This document shows, piece after piece, positions 55,146 through 64,000 of a DNA stretch of 64,000 nucleotides. The number at the start of each line of letters is the position of its first letter. Position 1 is the first letter of the stretch. A program made the translations under genes and the position numbers. Source of the DNA: Campylobacter sp. MG1 (GTDB lineage: Bacteria; Campylobacterota; Campylobacteria; Campylobacterales; Campylobacteraceae); contig NZ_JANYME010000004.1 in the NCBI RefSeq assembly GCF_026616895.1, positions 1 to 64,000 on the forward strand, in the 5' to 3' direction. The notes under the pieces were generated by a model. That model was not told the DNA's origin. It saw nothing but the letters and a program-made list of their open reading frames with translations, and ran no database searches.

Positions 55146-55466
55146 ATGTCAAAAGATACAAAAACGATGATATGTCCTTTTTGTGATGAGGAATTAAGAT
55201 TTGGTGTAAAAGTATGTAGGGGCTGTCAAGCTGAAATTACTTACGACGATGGGAGTAGTGCAGGAGGTATAATTTCACTTTTTGCTTTTGCATTAGCTTA
55301 TGTAATATTTTTTATTAGTTTTTTAGGTGATAGTTTTTTTGATAAATTAACTAATTTTGGGTTCTACTTCTATCTTCTAATAGATGTAGCGCTTTGTATT
55401 GGTGCTATTAAAACAATGGATGGAGCAAAACCTAAAGCAAAATTTGAAAGAAGGCAATTTAGATAA
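55146..55466 (+). CDS. Small zinc-ribbon membrane protein
   Basis: This 106-aa protein has an N-terminal zinc ribbon (CPFC at 10-13 and CRGC at 24-27 region) followed by two membrane helices (about 41-60 and 71-88) and a basic tail (KAKFERRQFR). Such small proteins occur beside variable genes, but their role is unknown. RBS AGGAG and a strong terminator frame it as a single gene. It lies between two copies of the sulfurtransferase 3' end, so it may have come in by recombination. Confidence 0.7.
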   Translation: MSKDTKTMICPFCDEELRFGVKVCRGCQAEITYDDGSSAGGIISLFAFALAYVIFFISFLGDSFFDKLTNFGFYFYLLIDVALCIGAIKTMDGAKPKAKFERRQFR

Positions 55467-55486
55467 TTAAAAACTATAAAAATTTT

Positions 55487-55541
55487 AAAAGCTCATCGCT
55501 TAATCAAAAAATACAAAATTAATTTAAGCGAGAGCTTTTTT
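55487..55541 (+). terminator. Terminator of the zinc-ribbon gene
   Basis: AAAAGCTCATCGCTTAA pairs with TTAAGCGAGAGCTTTT (one bulged base) and runs into T, a typical Rho-independent form. Confidence 0.8.
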
Positions 55542-55702
55542 GAGCCTACACTTAGCAAAACTCTCATTTTAACAATTATAATAATTTTATTTCGTGTTAC
55601 ATATACTCTTTATAATCATTTTATAGTGTAGAAGATTGTTAAATAATTCTATTAATTATCTAATAAATTTTGATATTAAGTGGCTTTAACACTATGATGA
55701 TT

Positions 55703-55727
55703 AAAGCTATTCTTTAAGAATAGCTTT
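55703..55727. terminator. Terminator of the sulfurtransferase gene
   Basis: AAAGCTATTCTT (55703-55714) and AAGAATAGCTTT (55716-55727) pair perfectly around one T. It is repeated within the fragment at 54882-54906. Confidence 0.8.
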
Positions 55728-55730
55728 TGA

Positions 55731-57077
55731 TTAGCTTTTACAACTAGCACCTTCTTTAAACACTGCTCCATAATCGTTTTTTGAATCAGGTTTAACTAAA
55801 TCTAAATTCTTTTGCACTTCTAAGCTCTCATCCATTTGCCAAGCATTCCAGCCACCATCATATACATAAATATTTTCCCAACCATCAAGTAAGGCAATAA
55901 ACCAAGCAACACTAGCTCTCCAGCCTGTGCCACAATAAAAAGCTAAATTATCATTTTTATTAATGCCTTGACTTTGCCATAATTCATATATTTCATAAGG
56001 ATTTCTAAGCGTTCCATCAGGGTCGTAATAATCAGCCACATTAGATGAATTTGTCCCTGCAAATCCCCAAATAGCTCCTTTTGGCTCACCGCTTTTTGGT
56101 ATATAATCATAACCACTAATTTTGCCTATAAACTCATCCCAAGCCCTAATACTTACTAGCTTTAAATCCCCTTTATAATTTTTAATATCATCTGGCATTG
56201 ATATATTTATATTAGCATTTGCAGGAATTATCGCTTTAAAATCACTTTCTTTATTAGGTATATTTGGAGTTTTTTCTATGCTAAATCCTGCTTCTTGCCA
56301 AGAATATAGCCCACCATTTAAAAATCTAACATCTTTAACCCCAGCGTATTTTAATGCAAAAAACACTCTTAAAGCTGCCATTTGATTTTTAGAATATAAA
56401 ATTATAGTTTTTTCACTTGTAATCCCTAAGTTTAAAAGATTATTTTCTAAAGTTTTTGCATCACTTAAATTCCAAACAGGAGCATTCTCTATTAAATCCG
56501 TATTAAAATGATAAGCACCTTTTATATGCTCGCTGTATTCATCACTATTTTCTCCCCAACTAACCTCAAAAACCATAAAGTCTTTGCCATCAAAACTCTC
56601 AACTTTTTTGCCTTGCATTAAATCATTTAGCCATTTAGGATAGACTGCTAGTTGATAATTTTTAAGTTTTACTAAATCATTATTATTTGCATAATCTATA
56701 AAATCAGCATAAATCTCGCCTTTATAACCACGAGCTAAAAACTCCGAGCTAACTTTTTTTATCTCATCTAAATTAGAGCCATAAAATACGAGCTTTTTAT
56801 CCTTTGTAATGCCTTTGCCTTTGAAATATTCTTCAAATTTTTTATTTTCAATAAAATCCATTGATAAAGCACTAATATTTAAAGCCTCTTTAATATGACC
56901 GCCGTTTTTTGCCCCATCTTCGCTAAAACCATTATAATAACTATCAATTCTTGTATCAATTATCAAATAATCACTATTTAATCTAGCTTTAAACTCATCA
57001 GTATTTAATAATTTAACATTATCAGCATTAAAACAAGCACTAAAAATAAGTGCAAACAATAAAATTAATTTTTTCAC
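55731..57077 (-). CDS. Exported rhodanese-type sulfurtransferase
   Basis: This 448-aa protein has a lipoprotein signal (LIFSAC, Cys15) and two to three rhodanese domains (LIIDTRIDSYYNG near 35, FEVSWGENSDEYSEHI near 170, FYCGTGWRASVAWFIALLDG near 385). Only the last one has the active-site Cys (CGTGWR). It would carry sulfane sulfur, for example from thiosulfate or polysulfide, in the periplasm. It overlaps the YeeE-type transporter gene by 4 bp, so uptake and transfer are linked. The psr-like operon at the left end is a plausible functional partner. Confidence 0.83.
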   Translation of the reverse strand: MKKLILLFALIFSACFNADNVKLLNTDEFKARLNSDYLIIDTRIDSYYNGFSEDGAKNGGHIKEALNISALSMDFIENKKFEEYFKGKGITKDKKLVFYGSNLDEIKKVSSEFLARGYKGEIYADFIDYANNNDLVKLKNYQLAVYPKWLNDLMQGKKVESFDGKDFMVFEVSWGENSDEYSEHIKGAYHFNTDLIENAPVWNLSDAKTLENNLLNLGITSEKTIILYSKNQMAALRVFFALKYAGVKDVRFLNGGLYSWQEAGFSIEKTPNIPNKESDFKAIIPANANINISMPDDIKNYKGDLKLVSIRAWDEFIGKISGYDYIPKSGEPKGAIWGFAGTNSSNVADYYDPDGTLRNPYEIYELWQSQGINKNDNLAFYCGTGWRASVAWFIALLDGWENIYVYDGGWNAWQMDESLEVQKNLDLVKPDSKNDYGAVFKEGASCKS

Positions 57078-57961
57078 GATACTCTCCTTAAAATAATCAA
57101 AAATCCAAAAAGCATAAAAGGTAAAAATATAAAAGCTTGAAAGCTAAAATAAGCACTAGCTATTAAAATATTTGCCACATTGCAACCACTTGCAAGAGAA
57201 GCTCCAAAAGCCATCAAAAAGCCTCCAATTACACTAAAATATCCTTGTTTTAGCGATACACCTTGAAGCGAAAATGATTTTAAATTCGCAACAATCCCAC
57301 CTAAAATACAACCAAATAAAAAATAAACTCCAGAATCTAAATACCTATATTGATTGGTTACTAGATATAAAATCATATTTTTACTAGGCACTGATAAAGT
57401 AAAACTAAAACCAATCATTTTCCACATTAAAAGACTTAAAATTGCTAAAACTATTGCTAGAATACTGATTTTTTTGGCTTTATAGATTAAATATATACTT
57501 AAAATTCCAAGTAAAATCACTAAGATAAAAGGCGAAATATTTAAAAAAGTATGAATATTAGTAAGCTCATTTTTTGTAAAAATATCTATATATTTTTTAA
57601 ATATTCCATTAAATAAAGCCATACTAAAAGCAAAAGAAAAAGCCGTTATTAAATAAGAACTATTATTAATAACTCTAGTAAAACTACCACTAACACAAGC
57701 CTTGCTAAACGCCATTCCAACGCCAAATGCAAAGCTACCTATAATAGTAGCAAGTATTGAGAATTTAAACTCGGGTATGGTAATTAGTTTAAAATGTTCT
57801 AATGTGAATAAGCCAAGAGATTGTAAAAATATACAAAAACTTAAAGCACTAACAAATGAAAAATCTTTAAAATAAAAAAGATTTCTAAAACCAGAAAAAA
57901 AGCAAAATCTATATCTTGCTAATAAAAATCCAAAAACAATTCCAAATATAAGCGTATTCAT
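57074..57961 (-). CDS. YeeE/YedE-type sulfur transporter
   Basis: This 295-aa protein with about nine helices belongs to the sulphur-transport family that includes the thiosulfate transporter TsuA. The conserved cysteines lie in FSKACVSGSFTR near 87 and SLASGCNVANI near 255. It probably takes up thiosulfate or a related form for the sulfurtransferase encoded after it. Confidence 0.83.
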   Translation of the reverse strand: MNTLIFGIVFGFLLARYRFCFFSGFRNLFYFKDFSFVSALSFCIFLQSLGLFTLEHFKLITIPEFKFSILATIIGSFAFGVGMAFSKACVSGSFTRVINNSSYLITAFSFAFSMALFNGIFKKYIDIFTKNELTNIHTFLNISPFILVILLGILSIYLIYKAKKISILAIVLAILSLLMWKMIGFSFTLSVPSKNMILYLVTNQYRYLDSGVYFLFGCILGGIVANLKSFSLQGVSLKQGYFSVIGGFLMAFGASLASGCNVANILIASAYFSFQAFIFLPFMLFGFLIILRRVS

Positions 57962-58091
57962 TACCTAATGACTTTCTAAAATAATTTTGCTAATTGTATA
58001 GCATAAAAATTACAATAAATTTAATTACTTGTTATTTGTATTTTGTTTATAGAATTTGAAATTATGCATACAAATTGGCGTAAGGAAATCA

Positions 58092-59033
58092 ATGATAGTT
58101 GTAAAAAACTTAAATAAATTTTACAATAATAATAAAATTTTAAACAATATATCCTTGAAAATAAATGATGGTAAAATCTGTGCAATTTTAGGCAAAAGTG
58201 GCTCAGGAAAATCTACATTACTATCTTGTATAAATGGCTTAGAAAAATTTCAAAGTGGTGAAATTTATATAGATAATCAATTAATCAATACTTTAGATGA
58301 AAAAGCACTAAGAATAGCTAGAAAAAATATAGGTATGATATTTCAAAATTATATTTTAATATCAAGAAAAAATGTTTATGATAATATTGCTTTACCTATG
58401 CAGTGTTGGGGATATGATAAAAATATAATTGATTTAAAAGTAAAATCACTTGCAAAATTAGTAGGGCTTTTTGATAAACTTTATGTAAAACCTAATGAAT
58501 TAAGTGGTGGGCAAAAACAAAGAGTAGCAATAGCAAGGGCTTTATCGTTAGAGCCTAAGTATTTATTATGTGATGAATGTACATCAGCACTTGATGAAGG
58601 CACTACTGAATCAATATTAAAACTATTAAAAGAATTAAATGAAAAACTAAATATAACAATAATTATAGTAACTCACGAAATGAATGTGGTAAGGGCAATT
58701 TGTGATGAAATTTACTATATAAAAAATGGCGAGATATCTAATCTATTTAGTGCCAGTGAATTTTTCTTAAATGATGATTTTAGGCTTAATAAATCAGGTT
58801 TAGAGTTTAGTTTATATATAAAAAATTATGAAAAGTATACGCAAATATTTTATGATTTATCAAAAATTTTAAATAATCCTTATGAAATTATAAGTACTAA
58901 TTATCATCATTTTAATAATACTTCTACTATGCAAATTAATATTTCAATAAATGAGATTGATAAAAATACTTTTTTAGATTTATTAAAAAGTCTAGATATT
59001 ACTTATAAACAAAAGGATGATAATGTTTGGTGA
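58092..59033 (+). CDS. metN: MetN-type ABC transporter ATPase
   Basis: This 313-aa ATPase has Walker A GKSGSGKST, signature LSGGQKQRVAIARA, Walker B LLCDECTSALDE and a C-terminal NIL-like domain (about 240-313), typical of methionine importers. Start at 58092 chosen because AAGGAA precedes it. MetI and MetQ follow. Confidence 0.88.
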   Translation: MIVVKNLNKFYNNNKILNNISLKINDGKICAILGKSGSGKSTLLSCINGLEKFQSGEIYIDNQLINTLDEKALRIARKNIGMIFQNYILISRKNVYDNIALPMQCWGYDKNIIDLKVKSLAKLVGLFDKLYVKPNELSGGQKQRVAIARALSLEPKYLLCDECTSALDEGTTESILKLLKELNEKLNITIIIVTHEMNVVRAICDEIYYIKNGEISNLFSASEFFLNDDFRLNKSGLEFSLYIKNYEKYTQIFYDLSKILNNPYEIISTNYHHFNNTSTMQINISINEIDKNTFLDLLKSLDITYKQKDDNVW

Positions 59034-59688
59034 TACAAGATTATTTGAATATATGAATATATTAATTATTCCATCAATTTTAGTAACTTTAAAAATGATA
59101 TTTTTTTCATTTGTTTTTTCAGTGTTTTTTGGATTTTTACTTGGAATTTTAATGTTTATCACTAAACTAGATGGTTTAAAGCCCAATAAAATTATATTTT
59201 TCTTAGCAGAAAAATTTACTGATTTAATAAGATCATTTCCCACCCTTATTTTAATGGTAGCAATTACTCCCATAACAAAATTTTTTATAGGCACTTCAAT
59301 TGGTGTAAATGCAGCTATTTTTACAATTACATTAGCGTGTACTCCTTTTGCAGCTAGAATGACTTTAAATTCGTTTAATACTATTGATAAGGATTTAATA
59401 AAAGTAGCAAAATCTTTTGGTGCTACAAATTTACAAATTATTTTTAAGGTTTTATTAGTTGAATCCTTACCGACTTTAATTTCTAACTACACAATAATGC
59501 TTGTAAATATGCTAAATATGAGTGCTATGGCAGGAGCTATTGGTGCTGGTGGTTTAGGAGCAGTTGCACTTGCTTATGGTTATCAACAATATGATGAGAT
59601 GATAATGTATTTTATAGTTTTTATTTTGATAATTATAGTTTTTTTAATAGAAAAAATAAGCAAAATTATTTATTACAAACTTAAATAA
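59023..59688 (+). CDS. metI: MetI-type ABC permease
   Basis: This 221-aa permease has five to six helices and the coupling motif near AKSFGATNLQIIFKVLL (about 130). I choose the ATG at 59023, because AAAAGG lies at the right distance; an ATG two codons earlier overlaps it. It overlaps metN by 11 bp. Confidence 0.87.
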   Translation: MFGDTRLFEYMNILIIPSILVTLKMIFFSFVFSVFFGFLLGILMFITKLDGLKPNKIIFFLAEKFTDLIRSFPTLILMVAITPITKFFIGTSIGVNAAIFTITLACTPFAARMTLNSFNTIDKDLIKVAKSFGATNLQIIFKVLLVESLPTLISNYTIMLVNMLNMSAMAGAIGAGGLGAVALAYGYQQYDEMIMYFIVFILIIIVFLIEKISKIIYYKLK

Positions 59689-59697
59689 GGAGAAAAA

Positions 59698-60480
59698 ATG
59701 AGAATATTTAAAGGTATTTTGTTGCTTTTAGTATTTTTGCTAATAGCTTGTTCAAATGATGATAAAAAAGTCATAAAAGTCGGTGGAACTGTGATTTCAA
59801 AAGTAACTTATGATGCTATTAAGCCTGTTTTTGAAAGTAAAGGCTATAAAAGTGAATTTATTTTACTTGATGCAAATCCAGTTTGCCTTGAGGCTTGTAA
59901 TAGTGAAGAAGTTGATATTTCATTAGGTCAGCATAAAAAATTTATAGAAAATTATAATACTAGTAAGGGTGGAGATTTAGTGATGGTTAAGCCTTATGGT
60001 TATTATACGGGTATAGGACTTTATTCTTTAAAATATAAAAATATTGAAGAAATTCCACAAAATGCAAGAATTGCAATAATGAACGATGCTATGAATATGC
60101 AAATTGCACTTAGAATTTTAGAAAACATAGGGCTTATAAAATTAAATGAAAATGTAAAAAATCCTACAATTATTGATATTATACAAAATCCTAAAAATAT
60201 ACAAATAATAGATTTAGACCAAGCCCAAACAGTAAAAGCATTGGATGAATTAGATGCTGCTTGCGTGTTTTTTACTCATATGAGTAATGCTAAAAAAGAC
60301 CCAAAAAGTTATTTAGCAAGAGATAATGAAATGATAAATGTTCCTATGGGTGTTATTGTAAAGGCAAAAAATGAAAATGCAAAATGGGCAATTGATTTTG
60401 CAAATAGTTTTAAAGATAAAGGTGTGCAAGATAAGATAAATGCTGCTTTTCCTGGAGTTTTTGAGTTTTATAAGGACTAA
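59698..60480 (+). CDS. metQ: MetQ/NlpA-type substrate-binding lipoprotein
   Basis: This 260-aa lipoprotein has lipobox LLIACS at residues 15-20 and the NlpA fold (VIKVGGTVISKVTYDAI, QHKKFIENYN, IAIMNDAMNMQIALRILE). The usual methionine ligand of the family cannot be assumed, since the binding residues are not obvious to me. RBS AAGGAG is present. Confidence 0.85.
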   Translation: MRIFKGILLLLVFLLIACSNDDKKVIKVGGTVISKVTYDAIKPVFESKGYKSEFILLDANPVCLEACNSEEVDISLGQHKKFIENYNTSKGGDLVMVKPYGYYTGIGLYSLKYKNIEEIPQNARIAIMNDAMNMQIALRILENIGLIKLNENVKNPTIIDIIQNPKNIQIIDLDQAQTVKALDELDAACVFFTHMSNAKKDPKSYLARDNEMINVPMGVIVKAKNENAKWAIDFANSFKDKGVQDKINAAFPGVFEFYKD

Positions 60481-60481
60481 T

Positions 60482-61255
60482 ATGAATTATATTGATATTG
60501 TTAATACACTTTATTCTTCACTAATTTTAAAGTATAAAATTATAGGAATTAAATTAATTAATTCAAAAGAAGAATATGAAAAAATTGATTTTAAAGAGCC
60601 ATCAAAGACTCTTAATTATTGTGCTATGGTAAGAATGGCTGCTATGGGAGCTGCTTATAAGGCAAAAGAAGCTGATTTTAAGTGCAAAAGTGCTCCTAGA
60701 GTATTAGGTATAAATCCATCTGATACATTGAATGATAAAGGACAAAGATGGGCTAGTTGGGGGCTTTATAAAGACGATAAAACAGCTTTTAATGTTCGTT
60801 CAAAATTAAACTACTTTAAAGAGCAAAATTATGGAGTTGTTATAGCTCCTATTGAAAATTATTTAAATTTACCTGATGTTATAATTTTTATTTGCAATCC
60901 TTATAATGCTATGCGTATTTTTCAAGGATATACATATAGTTATGGAATTTGTGATAATCTTGAAGTTATAGGAAATCAAGCAATTTGTTATGAAAGTACT
61001 ACTAGAATTTTACAAAATAAAAATATAAGCATATCATTTTTATGCACAGGCACAAGACACAAGGCTGGTTGGGGTGATGATGATATGTCAATAGGGATTA
61101 ATAAAAAATGTTTAGAAGGTATAGCTAGAGGTATTTTAAATACCATAAATCCAATGGAGCACGATAAAAAGAAAAAAATTATAGAAGAGAATTTAAAATT
61201 AAATAAGATAGATTATAAAGTAGAATATTCGTGTAATTACTACAAAAAAGCTTAA
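60482..61255 (+). CDS. DUF169-family protein
   Basis: This 257-aa protein belongs to DUF169 (COG2043). Family blocks are NYCAMVRMAAMGAAYKAKEA, CKSAPRVLGINP, YSYGICDNLEVIGNQAICYE and LCTGTRHKAGWGDDDMSIGI. Conserved cysteines suggest a metal or cofactor. It directly follows metQ with one base between, so it may act on the imported compound. Function unknown. Start at 60482 chosen because AAGGACT precedes it. Confidence 0.75.
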   Translation: MNYIDIVNTLYSSLILKYKIIGIKLINSKEEYEKIDFKEPSKTLNYCAMVRMAAMGAAYKAKEADFKCKSAPRVLGINPSDTLNDKGQRWASWGLYKDDKTAFNVRSKLNYFKEQNYGVVIAPIENYLNLPDVIIFICNPYNAMRIFQGYTYSYGICDNLEVIGNQAICYESTTRILQNKNISISFLCTGTRHKAGWGDDDMSIGINKKCLEGIARGILNTINPMEHDKKKKIIEENLKLNKIDYKVEYSCNYYKKA

Positions 61256-61313
61256 ACAAATTTATATTATTTATTAAAAAACTTTTCATAAACTTATACT
61301 ATAAGGATGGTTT

Positions 61314-62009
61314 ATGGAAAATGTTTTAATGCTTATGATAGGTATGTCTATATTTTTAGCTTTTATTGTTATTTTAGCATTTGTATGGGGTTTTAAGAAT
61401 AAACAATTTATAGAAAATAGGGGATTTTTAGAGCTTAATGATAGTGAGGAATCATTACAAGATGCGATTATTTTAGAAAATCGTAAAAATGCGTTGAAAA
61501 ATCAAAAAAAAGCTTTATTCTTAGATAGAGATGGTGTTATAAATAAAGATTTTTCTTATGTTTATGAATTAGAAAAGTTAGAATTTATACCTAATATTTT
61601 TGAAATTGTTAAATTTTTTCAAGATAAAGGATATTTAATATTTATTATCACGAATCAAAGTGGAGTAGGGCGTGGGTATTTTACAAAAGAACAAATGGAA
61701 AATTTTAATAATGCAATAATTAAAGAATTTTCTAATCATCAAATAAAAATTACTAAAATTTATACTTGTTTGCATACTCCAGCTGATAATTGTGAATGTA
61801 GAAAACCAAAAGCTGGATTAATTTTTAGTGCAGCAAATGAATTTAATATAGATTTAAATAATTCAATTTTTATAGGTGATAAACCAAGTGATATGCAAGC
61901 AGCTTATAATGCAAATATTAAAAATCGTTATTTTTTTAGTGATGATTTTAGTGAGGTTTCGTGTAAGCAAATTTGTAATTTATTAGATGTTAAAAAGGAT
62001 TTTGAATGA
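61314..62009 (+). CDS. gmhB: CcoS-GmhB fusion: heptose bisphosphate phosphatase
   Basis: The first ~65 residues are a CcoS/FixS-type cbb3-oxidase assembly protein: a membrane helix, then FVWGFKNKQFIENRGFLE. They run without a break into a HAD phosphatase, which usually starts at KKALFLDRDGVIN. The GmhB part has catalytic Asp (FLDRDGV), TNQSGVGRGYF and the zinc site CLHTPADNCECRKP. It removes a phosphate from heptose-1,7-bisphosphate for ADP-heptose. No internal ATG or RBS is visible before the phosphatase, so the enzyme would be membrane-bound. Total 231 aa. Confidence 0.85.
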   Translation: MENVLMLMIGMSIFLAFIVILAFVWGFKNKQFIENRGFLELNDSEESLQDAIILENRKNALKNQKKALFLDRDGVINKDFSYVYELEKLEFIPNIFEIVKFFQDKGYLIFIITNQSGVGRGYFTKEQMENFNNAIIKEFSNHQIKITKIYTCLHTPADNCECRKPKAGLIFSAANEFNIDLNNSIFIGDKPSDMQAAYNANIKNRYFFSDDFSEVSCKQICNLLDVKKDFE

Positions 62010-63382
62010 AGGATATAAAAGCACTTGTAGTGGGAGATTTAATATACGATATTTATGTTTTTGCAAATTGTAATAGAATAAGTCCTGAAGCACCTGTTCC
62101 TGTAATTACTCCAACTAGCGAGAAAAAGGTCTTAGGCGGAATGGCAAATGTTGCTAGTAATCTAGCTTCTTTAGGGGCTAGTGTTGATATATTAAGTGTG
62201 TTAGGAAATGATGAAAGTGCAAAATTTATTGAAAATGAACTAAAAATTCAAAAAATAAATTCCTATATTTTAAAATTAAATGATAGAAAAACATCTACAA
62301 AAACTCGTATTTTTGGTTCAAATCAGCAAATTGTAAGAATTGACATAGAAAGCACAGATGAAATTAGTGAAGATATTGCTAATAAATTATTTTCTATGAT
62401 AGAACAAAATACTTATAATGTTATAGTGTTTAGTGATTACGCAAAAGGCGTAATAACCCCTTATTTAGCTAAAAAATTGATAAATTATGCAAAAGATAAA
62501 AATATTTTAACATTAGCTGACCCAAAAAAAGATTTTTATAAATTTAGTGGAGTTGATATCATTACTCCTAATTATAAAGAGGCTTGCGAGTTTTTAGGTA
62601 AATTTAATGATAAAGATGATTTTGAATTGAATAACGCTTTAATGAAAATGCAAAATGAGTTAAATTTAAAAATTCCTTTAATTACATTAGGTAGTAATGG
62701 TATAGCAGCACTTTATGATAATAAATTAAACCATCATTACGCTCTTGCTAAGGAGGTTTTTGATGTTACTGGTGCAGGGGATAGTGTTATATCATCGTTA
62801 TCATTTTTTCTAGCGAATGATTTTAGTATTAGTAAAAGTATAGATTTAGCAAATAAAGCTGCGGCTATAGTTGTGGGAAAAATCGGTGCTGTTAGTGTTG
62901 GACTTGATGAAATTATTAACTTTGATAATGAATTTTATAAATGCAAAGATATTAATGAGATAAAAGAGCTTAGTAAAGGAAAAAAAGTAGTATTTGCAAA
63001 TGGGTGTTTTGATATTTTACATTATGGGCATTTAAGTTATTTAAGAAGTGCAAAGGAGTTAGGAGATATTCTTATAGTAGGGTTAAATTCAGACGATAGT
63101 GTAAAAAGACTGAAAGGAAATAAGCGCCCTATTAATGATATAATGACTAGAAAAGCTATGTTAAATGCTTTAGAGTTTGTGGATTTTGTATGTGAATTTA
63201 ATGAAGATACACCACTTGAAATAATAAAAGTTTTAAAACCTGATATTTTAGTAAAAGGTGCTGATTACGAAGGAAAAGTAGTAGTTGGAGCTGAATTTGC
63301 TAAGGAAGTTAAATTAATAGAATTTAAAAAAGGTTTTTCAAGCACAAGTATTATAGAGAAAATAAGGAAAAATAATGATTAA
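62006..63382 (+). CDS. hldE: Bifunctional heptose kinase/adenylyltransferase
   Basis: This 458-aa enzyme phosphorylates heptose-7-phosphate and then adds AMP. The N-terminal ribokinase-like domain (residues 1-310) ends with the [13 protein letters not shown] catalytic site near 252. The C-terminal nucleotidyltransferase has [17 protein letters not shown] near 330. It overlaps the gene before and the gene after by 4-8 bp. Confidence 0.94.
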   Translation: MKDIKALVVGDLIYDIYVFANCNRISPEAPVPVITPTSEKKVLGGMANVASNLASLGASVDILSVLGNDESAKFIENELKIQKINSYILKLNDRKTSTKTRIFGSNQQIVRIDIESTDEISEDIANKLFSMIEQNTYNVIVFSDYAKGVITPYLAKKLINYAKDKNILTLADPKKDFYKFSGVDIITPNYKEACEFLGKFNDKDDFELNNALMKMQNELNLKIPLITLGSNGIAALYDNKLNHHYALAKEVFDVTGAGDSVISSLSFFLANDFSISKSIDLANKAAAIVVGKIGAVSVGLDEIINFDNEFYKCKDINEIKELSKGKKVVFANGCFDILHYGHLSYLRSAKELGDILIVGLNSDDSVKRLKGNKRPINDIMTRKAMLNALEFVDFVCEFNEDTPLEIIKVLKPDILVKGADYEGKVVVGAEFAKEVKLIEFKKGFSSTSIIEKIRKNND

Positions 63383-63932
63383 TAAATTAATGTATGAATT
63401 AAACGAGCATAAAAATGCTTTTAATAGAATTGATGAAAAATATTTAAATGAGATTATAAAAGCTTATGAGATTATAAAAAAAGCTTTAGAAAATGGCAAA
63501 AAAATATTGATTTTTGGTAATGGTGGAAGTGCTGCAGATGCTCAACATTTTGCGGCTGAATTAAGTGGTAGATACAAAACAGAAAGAAAAGGCTTAAGCG
63601 CTATTGCACTTAGCACAGATACTTCAGCGCTAACAGCTATAGGAAATGATTATGGATATGAATTTGTATTTGCTAGACAGGTTGAAGCTATTGCAAAGCA
63701 AGGTGATGTAGTATTTGGAATAAGCACGAGTGGGACTAGTAAAAATGTGATTAAAGCGCTTGAAGTAGCAAATAGTATGAATTGCGAGTGTATTTTAATG
63801 GCGAGTGAGAAATTAAAAGATAGTCCATATTTTACTTTAAAAGCTCCTAGTTTAGATACTCCTAGAATCCAAGAAGTGCATATTTTTACAATTCACAGCA
63901 TTTGTGAATTACTTGATGGGTATTTTAAATGA
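63375..63932 (+). CDS. gmhA: Sedoheptulose-7-phosphate isomerase
   Basis: This 185-aa enzyme performs the first step of ADP-heptose synthesis. It has the SIS fold with [19 protein letters not shown] near 47 and [15 protein letters not shown] near 115. The usual epimerase gene hldD of this pathway is not in the window. Confidence 0.94.
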   Translation: MINKLMYELNEHKNAFNRIDEKYLNEIIKAYEIIKKALENGKKILIFGNGGSAADAQHFAAELSGRYKTERKGLSAIALSTDTSALTAIGNDYGYEFVFARQVEAIAKQGDVVFGISTSGTSKNVIKALEVANSMNCECILMASEKLKDSPYFTLKAPSLDTPRIQEVHIFTIHSICELLDGYFK

Positions 63933-64000
63933 TTTAGTAATGAGATGTTTTTTATTTTATTATTATTAAGAATTATTAAATAATATAAATAAATTAGTAA
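63933..64000. other. AT-rich end of the window
   Basis: No feature is visible in these 68 bases after gmhA. Confidence 0.5.

Noticed and set aside
1-64000. CRISPR arrays, tRNA or rRNA genes, intact insertion sequences, prophage
   Set aside because: I looked through the gaps for regularly spaced repeats, cloverleaf ends, transposase motifs and phage structural genes and saw none apart from tmRNA.

Overview
The window looks like the chromosome of a ureolytic Campylobacter or a close relative (Campylobacterota). Several things point there: very AT-rich DNA, tight operons with 1-30 bp overlaps, poly-G tracts of 9-10 bases, and gene neighbourhoods I remember from C. jejuni. These are ccoI/rho/dnaX, Nif3/zinc-ribbon/waaA/pseudouridine synthase, peb4/fba, and heptose genes beside cbb3-oxidase assembly genes. 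The species cannot be fixed from the sequence alone. Separate ureA and ureB genes and the order ureGDABCEF argue against the fused-subunit urease I recall for Helicobacter and UPTC strains.

Layout. 358-4140: a polysulfide/thiosulfate reductase-like operon (Tat-exported molybdoenzyme, FeS subunit, NrfD-type anchor). 4141-8600: a variable region with four paralogous small lipoproteins on the minus strand, three of them behind identical promoters that carry a 9-base poly-G tract. It also holds a 98%-identical second copy of the 3' end of the NrfD-type gene, decayed autotransporter and Sel1-repeat fragments, and a HEPN/Abi-like gene next to a possible small RNA. 8601-21405: housekeeping genes (clpB, ctpA, plsC, fluoride channel, htpG, orphan adenine methylase, dgkA, Nif3, zinc-ribbon coiled coil, waaA, pseudouridine synthase). 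21525-26297: a complete urease operon with conserved nickel ligands. 26316-32378: ccoI, rho, dnaX with a possible frameshifted C-terminus at an A9 run, and tmRNA.

32446-37040: a restriction-modification hot spot. A phase-variable Type III mod/res locus has lost its centre. A C5-methyltransferase/restriction-enzyme pair with a small HTH regulator replaces it, and the restriction gene has an in-frame stop at codon 21. 37076-40055: an organic-acid cluster (amidohydrolase plus two permeases). 40171-52134: polA, BrkB/YihY, short ComEC, nth, a PEB4-like chaperone, fba, a MotAB/TolQ-like pair, then waaC-waaM-waaF lying directly together. 52175-54565: a large unknown secreted protein. 54872-57961: a sulfurtransferase and YeeE-type sulfur transporter whose 3' end is duplicated around a small zinc-ribbon membrane gene. 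58092-61255: a MetNIQ-type ABC importer plus a DUF169 protein. 61314-63932: a heptose operon that starts with an apparent CcoS-GmhB fusion, followed by hldE and gmhA.

How the genes work together. Sulfur chemistry appears twice (the reductase and the sulfurtransferase/transporter). ADP-heptose supply (gmhB, hldE, gmhA) serves the inner-core heptosyltransferases waaC and waaF. Variation is concentrated in the lipoprotein and restriction regions through homopolymeric tracts, gene decay, and duplication of gene 3' ends around accessory genes.
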